Shown here: in pieces, positions 1-6,306 of the stretch
Layout: the number at the start of each line of letters is the position of its first letter
Position numbering within the stretch: position 1 is the first letter of the stretch
Assembly: GCA_020631295.1 (NCBI GenBank)
Contig: JAHDHN010000027.1
Location: forward strand, 1 to 9,173
DNA from: Rickettsiales bacterium
GTDB taxonomy: Bacteria; Pseudomonadota; Alphaproteobacteria; Rickettsiales; UBA8987
Length of the DNA stretch: 9,173 bases
Reading direction: 5' to 3'
Position numbers and translations under genes: made by a program
Notes under the pieces: generated by a model
Databases searched by the model: none
What the model was told of the DNA's origin: nothing
Seen by the model: the letters and a program-made list of their open reading frames with translations, nothing else

Positions 1-7
1 CAGACAC
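1..7 (-). CDS. probable 5' end of a leftward gene cut by the window edge
   Basis: On the minus strand an AAGGAG Shine-Dalgarno sequence (plus-strand positions 15-20) is followed after 7 bases by GTG at 7-5 and then TCT. Spacing and sequence are ideal for a ribosome binding site, so a gene starting with GTG and running off the left edge is likely. Only the first two codons are visible, so nothing can be said about the product. It would be transcribed divergently from rnpB. The site could be a chance match. Confidence 0.35.
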
Positions 8-38
8 AGTAACACTCCTTGATTTATGGTTTAGCCTA

Positions 39-67
39 TTTGTAGCCTAGCATGTCGTGCCTAGCAA
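39..67 (-). promoter_or_regulatory. candidate sigma70-type promoter for the left-edge gene
   Basis: On the minus strand TTGCTA (67-62) and TACAAA (44-39) are separated by 17 bases. Each matches 4 of 6 consensus bases, so this is a weak prediction supported mainly by position upstream of the AAGGAG/GTG start. The spacer and the -35 box contain two direct copies of the octamer GCCTAGCA (plus strand 45-52 and 59-66), 14 bases apart. Confidence 0.25.
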
Positions 68-88
68 GGAAATCAAAAAAGCTGCCGC

Positions 89-117
89 TTTACAGCTGGC
101 GTAAAACACATTAGACA
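89..117 (+). promoter_or_regulatory. candidate rnpB promoter
   Basis: TTTACA (89-94) matches 5 of 6 bases of the -35 consensus. It is followed after 17 bases by TAGACA (112-117), a poor -10 match (3 of 6). The start predicted from this spacing, near 124, coincides with the 5' strand of the P1 helix of RNase P RNA, which supports the placement. The -10 box remains weak. Confidence 0.4.
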
Positions 118-121
118 ACGG

Positions 122-495
122 CTTGCAGGGGCTGGGCTGTTGCTGTGGCGTTTTTTAAGCGCGCAGAGGAAAGTCCGGACTCCAAAGAATGAGGATGCTG
201 GCTAACGGCCAGGCAGGGAAACCTGACGGAAAGTGCCACAGAAATATACCGCCATGCTTGCATGGTAAGGGTGAAATGGTGTGGTAAGAGCGCACCGCGC
301 TGCGGGTGACTGTATGCGGCAAGGTAAACCCCATCCGGAGCAAGACCAAATAGGAAAACCGCTTGTGGCAGCATTCTTTGTCCTGGTTTTCGGGTAGGTT
401 GCAAAGACGGTAGCTGGCATGCCAGCACCCAAGATGAATAACAGCCCATGAAGGTAATCCTTCAGGACAGAATCCGGCTTATAGGCCCCTGCGAT
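122..495 (+). ncRNA. rnpB: RNase P RNA (bacterial type A)
   Basis: This is the catalytic RNA of ribonuclease P, which removes the 5' leader from tRNA precursors together with the RnpA protein. The universally conserved 5' block GAGGAAAGTCCGGACTCC lies at 166-183 and the matching 3' block ACAGAATCCGGCTTATAG at 467-484; these form helix P4 and the core. Other conserved stretches are GGTAAACCC (323-331) and AGCAAGACCAAATAGG (339-354). The ends pair as helix P1: GCAGGGGC (125-132) with GCCCCTGC (485-492), extended by one wobble pair and one T-A pair. The length of about 374 bases is normal for the family. The exact mature ends are inferred from P1. Open reading frames on the opposite strand here are accidental. 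Confidence 0.97.
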
Positions 496-530
496 ACAGA
501 TGACAGAAGACGGGTGACAGAGGACAGAAA
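496..530 (+). repeat. heptamer tandem repeat after rnpB
   Basis: Five consecutive 7-base units follow the 3' end of rnpB without a gap: ACAGATG, ACAGAAG, ACGGGTG, ACAGAGG, ACAGAAA. The approximate consensus is ACAGARG. It is purine-rich and does not form a hairpin. I see no intrinsic terminator between rnpB and the convergent protease gene, whose stop is at 568, so the array lies in the 3' trailer of the rnpB transcript. Confidence 0.6.
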
Positions 531-567
531 AAACACCGCAGCAAAACCTATTATGGTGATACTATAT

Positions 568-1248
568 CTAAGGCACCAGCGTGAGTATGTCGCCCTCTAT
601 TTGTACCGAATGAAACTGGTCTAGGAATGCCATGCCTAGCAAGGAATTGCCTGAGAGGTTGCGTGCCACTGTGGCAGGTTGGTCGTAAAACACCACGCCG
701 TCCACACCAATGGAATCTAGCGTGATATGCGCGCTCATGCTTGTGCCATTGGCGGTGAGGGTAGGCTGATTGAAGCGCAGATTCGTCACATCAATGCCCA
801 CGCGCGCTGCGTCTTTCTTACTCAGGCTAATATTGCTTGCGCCGGTATCCACCATAAAGCGCACTGGTGTGCGGTTCACTGAAAGGGTGAAGTAAAAATG
901 CCCGCCTTCAGCACGGCGTAACATAATAGCGCCGTCCTCATGGCGTTGTGCGTGGCTGGGCAGTAAATTGCCTAACATACGGTCTTTCAGATCTACAAAT
1001 TCTGCGCGGTAACTATAGCCCAGCACAAACACAAAAAGCAGCACCAGCCAAATGGCCGCAAAAGAGAGGTTTTGCTTCCATTGTTGATTTTCCCACGACA
1101 CACCTAGGCCAAGATAGCATAATAAAAGCGCGAGATAGGCCAGATGCGCATAAGAGTAATCCGAGCTGGGGCGCGCAGCAGGAAACAGCCAAAACAGCCC
1201 CATAATCAGCGCGCCAATCAGCAGTGCAACAAAGAGCAGGCTACGCAT
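568..1248 (-). CDS. membrane-anchored retropepsin-like aspartic protease (TIGR02281/APRc type)
   Basis: The 226-residue protein has three predicted transmembrane helices (about residues 3-20, 34-50 and 62-80) followed by a soluble C-terminal domain (about 105-226). The domain carries the aspartic protease signature FMVDTGAS with catalytic Asp134, and a later hydrophobic NSLLGMAFL segment typical of single-domain retropepsins, which act as dimers. Length and architecture match the Rickettsia conorii protease APRc, which has about 231 residues and three N-terminal helices; this is from knowledge of the family. I chose ATG at 1248 (MRSLLF) because AAGG lies upstream and because the start overlaps the preceding stop in ATGCGTAG, as expected for coupled translation. 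An in-frame ATG at 1278 would add ten residues. The gene is last in the lepB unit. Natural substrates are unknown. Confidence 0.85.
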   Translation of the reverse strand: MRSLLFVALLIGALIMGLFWLFPAARPSSDYSYAHLAYLALLLCYLGLGVSWENQQWKQNLSFAAIWLVLLFVFVLGYSYRAEFVDLKDRMLGNLLPSHAQRHEDGAIMLRRAEGGHFYFTLSVNRTPVRFMVDTGASNISLSKKDAARVGIDVTNLRFNQPTLTANGTSMSAHITLDSIGVDGVVFYDQPATVARNLSGNSLLGMAFLDQFHSVQIEGDILTLVP

Positions 1249-1483
1249 CGTAATAATCATCCTTACGCTTGAGAACAATCCCCAAGAGCTTGCTCACAAT
1301 AATCAGCACGGCGCAGCTTGCAAAGCCAAACCAAGCATAAAACACATGGTTGTTATCAATGGCAAAGGCACCATGCGGATGTTGCAGAAAGTCTGCCACA
1401 ATCAGCCCAATTAATAGCATTGCCCAAATAACCCAGAAGGTGCGGTTCAGCAGCGGCTCTTTTTTCTGTGTGTGTGATGTCAT
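1241..1483 (-). CDS. small two-helix membrane protein, unknown function
   Basis: The 80-residue protein has a polar N-terminus, two hydrophobic segments (about residues 14-31 and 47-67) separated by a short loop with HPHG, and a charged tail ending KRKDDYYDA. From memory, small alphaproteobacterial proteins share a similar layout with a FY..FGF..C segment and a DYYD tail, but I know no function for them. The start ATG at 1483 has AAAGG eight bases upstream. It lies 14 bp after lepB and overlaps the protease gene by 8 bp, so it is very probably co-transcribed and translationally coupled with both. This suggests, without proving, a role linked to the inner-membrane proteins on either side. Confidence 0.8.
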   Translation of the reverse strand: MTSHTQKKEPLLNRTFWVIWAMLLIGLIVADFLQHPHGAFAIDNNHVFYAWFGFASCAVLIIVSKLLGIVLKRKDDYYDA

Positions 1484-1497
1484 GTAGCTTGCCTTTC

Positions 1498-2286
1498 TTA
1501 TGTTTGTGGCAGATCTTGCTGCGCTTCTTTCATTGGCATGAATAAGCGTTCGCCTCTAAACCCGCCAAACCAATGCCAGAATTTCCAGATTGGTTCTTCC
1601 GTGGAGAAAATCACCCCCTGTGCCCGGCCGATAATATGAGAGCGTGGAATGGTGCCAATAAAGCGGCTATCTTGCGAATGGTTGCGGTTATCACCTAGTA
1701 CAAAATAATGTTCTTCTGGTACCGTAATTGGCCCAAAATGATCGCCCGAGCGGCTCACCTTTGAATCTAGCACGGTGTAAGAGCTGCCATTCGGCAATGT
1801 TTCAATATAGCGCATGGCGGGCAACAGCCCGTTATTATTCTTTTTGTTACGCAATGTTAGTTCCACCTCATCCACAAATTCACGCTGTATTTTCTTGTCA
1901 TTAATGAATAGCTGACCCGCTACTACTTGTACCTTATCACCCGGGCCAGCCACTACACGCTTGATAAAATCAATGCCCAAATGATGTGGCGGTGCAAAAA
2001 TCACCACCTCGCCTGGCGTGGGTGTCTTATGCTCCCAATAATGCCCCTTAAACGGCAAATGTTTTAGGAACCACACAGTGTGATGATTATATCCATACAC
2101 ATATTTATTGGCGATGATGAAATCTCCCTCGCGCAGTGAGCTCATCATCGAGCCAGACGGAATCACATAATGCGAATAGGCAAAAATGCGCACCACCAAA
2201 ATAATACCCACCATGATGAAAAAGAAGGTCCAGCTATCATAGAAGGGTTTTTTGCCTGATTTTTTCTGCGTTTTTGCCATTTTCAT
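1498..2286 (-). CDS. lepB: signal peptidase I
   Basis: This enzyme cleaves signal peptides from secreted proteins at the outer face of the inner membrane. The 262-residue protein has a basic N-terminus (KKSGKK), one hydrophobic anchor (about 19-38), then the family boxes in order: IPSGSM with nucleophile Ser46, REGDFIIANK, FIKRVVAGPGD with general base Lys109, and FVLGDNRNHSQDSR (about 195-208). Both catalytic residues are present. Length is typical of alphaproteobacterial enzymes with a single anchor. The start could be ATG at 2286 or 2280; neither has a strong ribosome binding site. The gene opens a leftward unit with the small membrane protein and the aspartic protease. It is not followed by rnc and era, its neighbours in many bacteria. 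Its promoter must lie inside the divergent prepilin gene; I see only a weak candidate -10 (TATAGA, plus strand 2311-2316). Confidence 0.96.
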   Translation of the reverse strand: MKMAKTQKKSGKKPFYDSWTFFFIMVGIILVVRIFAYSHYVIPSGSMMSSLREGDFIIANKYVYGYNHHTVWFLKHLPFKGHYWEHKTPTPGEVVIFAPPHHLGIDFIKRVVAGPGDKVQVVAGQLFINDKKIQREFVDEVELTLRNKKNNNGLLPAMRYIETLPNGSSYTVLDSKVSRSGDHFGPITVPEEHYFVLGDNRNHSQDSRFIGTIPRSHIIGRAQGVIFSTEEPIWKFWHWFGGFRGERLFMPMKEAQQDLPQT

Positions 2287-2301
2287 GCTACATTTGAGTT
2301 G

Positions 2302-4020
2302 ATGTCTATGTCTATACCGTCCTCTTCCAAGAACGCAATGGCTGCCTCACCGCAGGCGGGATTTTCGCTTATTGAGGTGAGCTTGATTGTGCTGTTGCTG
2401 TTATTTGTGAGCGTGAGCCTTTATACATTAAGCCGCGAAGAGCGTGCAGCCGATGCCACAACAGAGATATATGATAAAATGACAGTGCTGGAAGAAGCGA
2501 TAGAGCTTTATGCGGCGCTGCATTATCGTTATCCATGCCCAGCGCCTATCCGCACAGAATTTGGCGCAGCTGATTTTGGTGTGGAGCTGCGTGATGCAGC
2601 AACGGGTTTATGCAAAGAAAATGTTATTGATGGTGTGCAACGCATTGCATCAGATTCGGGCAGCACGCGGCGTGATGTGTTCCATGGCATGCCGCCAGTG
2701 CGCACGCTGGGCCTGGAAAGGGATATGGCTATTGATGGGTTTAATAATCGCTTCACCTATAGCGTCTCTAACGGGCACAGCCAGCAGAGCGCCACGCATT
2801 ACATAGAATGGGACACCACCGCACAACACTACATGTTGATACCCAATGTGAGCGGTATTTTCATGTTAGTCTATAACAGCATCACAGATGTGGTAGAGCC
2901 GTTGCAGAATCTTTATCCGTCTACGGCACAGCAAGAGCATAATTACCCGCCTTATCTGCTGATGAGCCATGGCGCTAACGGCTTTGGTTCCTTTGATAAA
3001 TATGCAAATAGCAGTAGCTCTCCTCATATATTGCCAAGCTCTCAACCGATGGACCTTGGGGAAGAGGAGCGCAATCTCAAATTTATCAATGCAGACAGCA
3101 CCGGCACCACATTTACGGATATGAGCATGCATTATAAGAGCGGCTTGATAGGTGGTGATGGCTCTGTACGCGTGCAGGATGATGTATTGCGCTACCGCCG
3201 CAAGGCTCCGTGTGATAATCTGCATGCGCCTATTGCGCTGATTGCTGCAGTAGACGCACGGCAATGTGACGGTGATATTTTTAGCATAAACCCGCTGACG
3301 ACGGAGTGTAGTATTTTCGGTGCTGCTGGCCCACAATTATTGGTGCTGCAAGATGTGGAACACAAGATGGGTGGCGGACTGATACATCAGGAATCACTGG
3401 AATTAACAGATCATGAGCAGCTCTTTAAAGGCAAGGTAGAATATAATTTTGAGGAATCTCCTTTCTCAGCGCCTTCGCCCAGCATTGCCCTGGCCTGGCG
3501 GCCTTTGGAATTTGCACCTGAAGCGGGCATGACGGGCAATTACCATCAACGTATTTTCACCTGGCAGGTGCTGAGCAACCCAACGGTAAAAGCATTTTTG
3601 GAACTTATCGGAGATGCGGATAATTATAACAGCAATTTACCTTCTGTGAATCTGTCGTTATCCGCCAGCGGTAATCCAGATATCACTGCATTGCTTTATA
3701 GAATGGATGGCTCCATCTTATCCCCAGCTATTGGTAGTAGCATAGCAATGGATGCCAGTACGGAGATGATGATTGCCAGCCTGCCACTGGAGGCAGTGGA
3801 TGTTGCTTCTGCAACGCCCGCTGTACCGCTCACAGGAGCAGCGTTGGAGGTGCTGCAAATAGGGCATTCTTACACCACCGGGTTTACAGATCAGATCAAT
3901 ATGCTCGATACGATTAAAACAGGGCTATATGAGTTGCTGCTGCTGGCTGTGGATGACACAGAAAAAGACTATGCACACAGCGTTGCGCGTTGCTACTTAC
4001 AGCATAAATGGTGGAGATAA
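2302..4020 (+). CDS. large prepilin-like protein with type IV N-methylation motif
   Basis: The 572-residue protein begins with a class III prepilin signal: a short polar leader ending in Gly20, then FSLIEV with the conserved Glu at +5, then a hydrophobic helix (about 26-40). Prepilin peptidase would cut after Gly20. The region to about residue 305 resembles alphaproteobacterial prepilin-like proteins I recall: YPCPAP (77-82), PPVRTLGL, DGFNNRFTYSV, LLMSHGANGFGSF and DDVLRYRRK. Cysteines at 79, 104, 304, 322, 336 and 564 could form disulfides. The last 265 residues resemble nothing I recognise and end in HKWWR. Pseudopilins are usually 130-300 residues, so this one is unusually long. Start choices are ATG 2302, TTG 2299, ATG 2308 or ATG 2338; the last gives an eight-residue leader. 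Ribosome binding sites are weak. No pilus or type II secretion genes are nearby. Confidence 0.8.
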   Translation: MSMSIPSSSKNAMAASPQAGFSLIEVSLIVLLLLFVSVSLYTLSREERAADATTEIYDKMTVLEEAIELYAALHYRYPCPAPIRTEFGAADFGVELRDAATGLCKENVIDGVQRIASDSGSTRRDVFHGMPPVRTLGLERDMAIDGFNNRFTYSVSNGHSQQSATHYIEWDTTAQHYMLIPNVSGIFMLVYNSITDVVEPLQNLYPSTAQQEHNYPPYLLMSHGANGFGSFDKYANSSSSPHILPSSQPMDLGEEERNLKFINADSTGTTFTDMSMHYKSGLIGGDGSVRVQDDVLRYRRKAPCDNLHAPIALIAAVDARQCDGDIFSINPLTTECSIFGAAGPQLLVLQDVEHKMGGGLIHQESLELTDHEQLFKGKVEYNFEESPFSAPSPSIALAWRPLEFAPEAGMTGNYHQRIFTWQVLSNPTVKAFLELIGDADNYNSNLPSVNLSLSASGNPDITALLYRMDGSILSPAIGSSIAMDASTEMMIASLPLEAVDVASATPAVPLTGAALEVLQIGHSYTTGFTDQINMLDTIKTGLYELLLLAVDDTEKDYAHSVARCYLQHKWWR

Positions 4021-4037
4021 TAAGAGTCACTATGGTG

Positions 4038-4784
4038 TTACCAGCGGCCGCTGGCGCCACCACCGCCAAAGCTGCCTCCGCCACCGCGAAATCCCCCGCC
4101 TCGGCCAAAACTCCCGCCGCCTAAACTAAACCCACGGCCACGGCGTGTGCCGTAATTTCCAAGTGTATATACGCCACCGCTGCCCTTGCCATGTTTGGCC
4201 TGGCGCCAGAGGGCATAAATATGCAGCGCCACAAAGGTGATAATCACAATCATGCGAATGATTTCGGCAATATCTTCGCTGGTAAAACGCTTGGGCGCAT
4301 ATTCGCCTTTGGCGGCCTGCATCATGGAGGTGATGCCAGCCATGATTCCTGCCTCCATGTTGCCGTCTTTAAATGCGGGCAGAACTTCCTGCTGAATGAT
4401 GCTAGAGGCAATCGCATCTGGAATGGCGCCTTCCAAGCCATAGCCCACAGCAATATGCACTTCCTTTTCATTCGGCGCGACCAGCAAGATGGTGCCATTA
4501 TTGGTTTCTTCAGCCCCAATGCCCCAATGCCGCCCAAGCTGATATCCGTATTCAGCAATCACGTAGCCATCCAAAGAAGGCACTGTGGCCACCACCAGCT
4601 GGCTGCCATGTTCACGTTCAAATTGCTGCAATTGGGCTGTAAGCTGGGCGGCTGTTTCGGGTGTTAGCAACGCAGCTTTATCCACCACCCGGCCAGACAG
4701 TGCAGGGAAAGAAGGCGCAGCAAAAACCGTACCTATCTGCAGCCACAGGGCAACACATAACAGATATCTAATGTAACTATTCAT
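4038..4784 (-). CDS. TPM-domain (YgcG-like) membrane protein
   Basis: The 248-residue protein has a signal peptide (residues 1-22, ending VFA-APSF), a TPM domain (about 30-158) with GRVVDKAALLTPE, QLVVATVPSLDG, NNGTILLVAP and AVGYGLEGAIPDA, a transmembrane helix (about 176-193), and a glycine/arginine/serine-rich tail (about 198-248, with GGGG runs). This layout is typical of YgcG-like proteins, with the TPM domain outside the inner membrane and the tail probably cytoplasmic. TPM relatives include plant TLP18.3, linked to photosystem repair; the bacterial role is unclear. It lies 14 bp downstream of lemA, a common pairing that suggests joint function in the envelope. Its ribosome binding site is weak, so coupling to lemA is likely. 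It converges with the prepilin gene, leaving a 17-bp gap with no visible terminator. Confidence 0.93.
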   Translation of the reverse strand: MNSYIRYLLCVALWLQIGTVFAAPSFPALSGRVVDKAALLTPETAAQLTAQLQQFEREHGSQLVVATVPSLDGYVIAEYGYQLGRHWGIGAEETNNGTILLVAPNEKEVHIAVGYGLEGAIPDAIASSIIQQEVLPAFKDGNMEAGIMAGITSMMQAAKGEYAPKRFTSEDIAEIIRMIVIITFVALHIYALWRQAKHGKGSGGVYTLGNYGTRRGRGFSLGGGSFGRGGGFRGGGGSFGGGGASGRW

Positions 4785-4798
4785 GGAGAAACATTACT

Positions 4799-5383
4799 CT
4801 AGAATGTAACGTCTGGCACTTCCATTTTTTGCTCTTCCACGGTGAAGTTTTCTTTGTTGCTCATATTATACAAAAACGTGTTCCACAGGCGGCCAGGGAA
4901 GGTGCGGATTTCTGTATTAAACGCACGCACGGTTTCAATATAATCACGGCGTGCTACCGCAATACGGTTTTCTGTCCCTTCCAGCTGGGATTGCAAGGTA
5001 ACAAAATTGGTGCTGGCTTTCAAATCTGGGTAGCGCTCCACGGTCACCAGCAGCTTGGAAAGGGCCGAGGATAACCCGTCTTGCGCAGCAGCAAATTGTT
5101 GGAACAAGGCCGGGTTGTTCAGCGTGTTTGCATCCACCTTCAAGTTTGTTACCTGCTTGCGTGCTTCCACTACTTCCAGGAACGTGTCTTTCTCATGTGC
5201 TGCATAGCCCTTCACGGTATTCACCAAATTAGGCACCAAATCTGCCCGGCGGTTATATTGATTTAGCACCTCACTCCATTTAGCGGTCACATGCTCATCC
5301 AACGTTGGAATACGGTTTATGCTTGGCAGTAAAAAGGCCGCAATGGCCGCAATAATTGCCACAAATATCAATAACTTCTTCAT
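4799..5383 (-). CDS. lemA: LemA family membrane-anchored protein
   Basis: The 194-residue protein has an N-terminal transmembrane anchor (MKKLLIFVAIIAAIAAFLL) followed by a helical LemA domain with the family hallmarks: WSEVLNQYNRRADLVPNLVN, TVKGYAAHEK, VERYPDLKAS, QLEGTENRIAVARRDY and a C-terminal FP segment (about residues 165-166). LemA proteins are widespread, about 190 residues long, and their function is not settled. ATG at 5383 is the start because GGAGGA (plus strand 5391-5396) lies seven bases upstream. An in-frame ATG at 5410 would fall in the predicted -10 box of the promoter and so would not be transcribed. The gene is first in a two-gene unit with the TPM-domain gene. Confidence 0.96.
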   Translation of the reverse strand: MKKLLIFVAIIAAIAAFLLPSINRIPTLDEHVTAKWSEVLNQYNRRADLVPNLVNTVKGYAAHEKDTFLEVVEARKQVTNLKVDANTLNNPALFQQFAAAQDGLSSALSKLLVTVERYPDLKASTNFVTLQSQLEGTENRIAVARRDYIETVRAFNTEIRTFPGRLWNTFLYNMSNKENFTVEEQKMEVPDVTF

Positions 5384-5408
5384 AGAATGCTCCTCCAAAT
5401 AGCACTTC

Positions 5409-5437
5409 ATGATAGATTGTGTTTTAAGCGCTGTCTA
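5409..5437 (-). promoter_or_regulatory. lemA promoter (sigma70 type)
   Basis: On the minus strand TAGACA (5437-5432) and TATCAT (5414-5409) are separated by exactly 17 bases. Each box matches 5 of 6 consensus bases. Transcription would start near 5402, leaving a leader of about 19 bases before ATG 5383 that contains the GGAGGA ribosome binding site. This is the best promoter in the window. Confidence 0.7.
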
Positions 5438-5460
5438 GCGATTCTACGCACCAAAATCAC

Positions 5461-5488
5461 TGGACTTTTTTGCGATCTCTGCTATATA
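5461..5488 (+). promoter_or_regulatory. candidate promoter for the 190-residue unknown gene
   Basis: TGGACT (5461-5466) and TATATA (5483-5488) are 16 bases apart, each matching 4 of 6 consensus bases. Transcription would begin near 5495, leaving a leader of about 118 bases before ATG 5613. It is back to back with the lemA promoter; the two -35 boxes are 23 bases apart. Confidence 0.35.
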
Positions 5489-5493
5489 GTGCG

Positions 5494-5511
5494 ATGTCTG
5501 ATTCCAGACAT
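5494..5511. repeat. perfect 7-bp inverted repeat near a predicted transcription start
   Basis: ATGTCTG (5494-5500) and CAGACAT (5505-5511) are perfect reverse complements around the 4-base loop ATTC. The site sits at the start predicted for the rightward promoter, where a dimeric repressor could act as an operator, or where the RNA would begin with a short hairpin. It has no T-run, so it is not an intrinsic terminator. Its role is inferred from position only. Confidence 0.5.
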
Positions 5512-5612
5512 TCAACCATACATACGGCCGTTATTTCCATTCAGTTGCATGCATTCTGTGTGCCTGATTTTCTGTGGCTGTGTGTATTTCTTACTTTAAG
5601 GAGATTTCCCCC

Positions 5613-6185
5613 ATGCCACATTCTGGCCATCAACATACTATATCTGATATTTATTCTGACCATGATGCCACATCCAATCCGCGCATCATGCACCCAGCCT
5701 TACGCAACAAGCGAGCGCTCTATGTGGGTGATGCTTATGCAGAAGACCCAAAAGCGGGCTATATTCTGGGTATTATGCATCTGCGTGATTTGATTAGCGA
5801 TGCGCAATATAACGCCGCTTTGGAAGCGGCGCAGCTGATTATTTTCCGCCTGCGGGTGCTGGGCGTGGAGCTACCCATGCCGCGTGGTGTGCGTTATGAT
5901 CCAGACCTGCCATTTCGTACTGTAGAAGACTATGACGATAACAGCATTTACCGCAATAAGCGGATGTATGAGACATTGCTATATGGCATCAAAAAATGTG
6001 CAGATTGGCAGCGCGGCTATAAGCATTTTCATGAGGTGGTGCTGATGGATAACGACCCGGCCAACCTGCCCTGGTTGCCCACCATAGCATCGCCTGATCA
6101 CAGGACGCATCATGCAGAAGATTGGAATGCTTTCTATGAAGTATTGGATTTATGCGTGCAATTTTTTGGCGGTGGGAAGGGGTGA
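5613..6185 (+). CDS. hypothetical soluble protein, 190 residues
   Basis: I do not recognise this protein. ATG 5613 is chosen because AAGGAG (5598-5603) lies nine bases upstream; the in-frame ATG at 5574 has no such site. The N-terminus (residues 1-35) is His/Asp-rich and probably disordered. A likely folded region follows, with GYILGIMHLRDLISDAQYNA (50-69) leading into a helix to about 85, a charged Asp/Tyr-rich middle (96-120), a helical stretch around WQRGYKHFHEVVLMDND (132-148), and a C-terminal helix ending in FFGGGKG. There is no signal peptide or membrane helix. The pattern of a G-x-I-x-x-x-Q-Y-x-A helix with a closing helix of the L-D-x-x-x-x-F-F kind faintly recalls short alphaproteobacterial proteins of phage-like origin, but I would not assign it. 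It stands alone between divergent lemA and convergent priA. Confidence 0.75.
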   Translation: MPHSGHQHTISDIYSDHDATSNPRIMHPALRNKRALYVGDAYAEDPKAGYILGIMHLRDLISDAQYNAALEAAQLIIFRLRVLGVELPMPRGVRYDPDLPFRTVEDYDDNSIYRNKRMYETLLYGIKKCADWQRGYKHFHEVVLMDNDPANLPWLPTIASPDHRTHHAEDWNAFYEVLDLCVQFFGGGKG

Positions 6186-6204
6186 TACAATTTTGTTTCT
6201 TGTA

Positions 6205-6292
6205 GCCCTTGCGAAAGCGAGGGCCCAGGGCGAAACGATAAATGGTGCTTGTTAATCCTGGATCCCCGATCTGCGCTTCGCTTGTCAGGGAT
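6205..6292. repeat. intergenic palindromic element A (two hairpins), possibly dispersed
   Basis: The gap between two convergent genes holds two hairpins. The first (6205-6224) is an 8-bp stem, GCCCTTGC with GCGAGGGC, one G-T pair, closed by a GAAA tetraloop. The second (6262-6292) pairs ATCCC-GA with TC-GGGAT around one mismatch, with an inner GCG/CGC stem. Between them are ACGATAAATGG and ATCCTGGATCC, motifs that recur in the element at 8845-8953. Neither hairpin is followed by a T-run, so a standard intrinsic terminator is not supported, although the position between convergent gene ends would suit one. Confidence 0.55.
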
Positions 6293-6306
6293 TGCAGTTA
6301 TCTCAT

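Noticed and set aside
111..449. Open reading frames on the minus strand across 111-449
   Set aside because: They are shadows of the rnpB RNA gene, whose conserved blocks and P1 pairing explain the sequence; they have no ribosome binding sites.
4021..4037. Bidirectional terminator between the prepilin and TPM-domain genes
   Set aside because: The gap is only 17 bases and shows no stem-loop or T-run.
4038..4190. GC-rich repetitive stretch as a DNA repeat or array
   Set aside because: It encodes the glycine-rich tail typical of YgcG-like TPM proteins; the repetition is at the protein level.
5383..5410. Longer lemA product starting at 5410
   Set aside because: That ATG overlaps the predicted -10 box and lacks a ribosome binding site, while ATG 5383 has GGAGGA at ideal spacing and gives the usual LemA anchor.
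6205..6224. GAAA-capped hairpin as an intrinsic terminator for the convergent genes
   Set aside because: The stem is good, but neither strand has a run of T after it, so a standard Rho-independent terminator is not supported.
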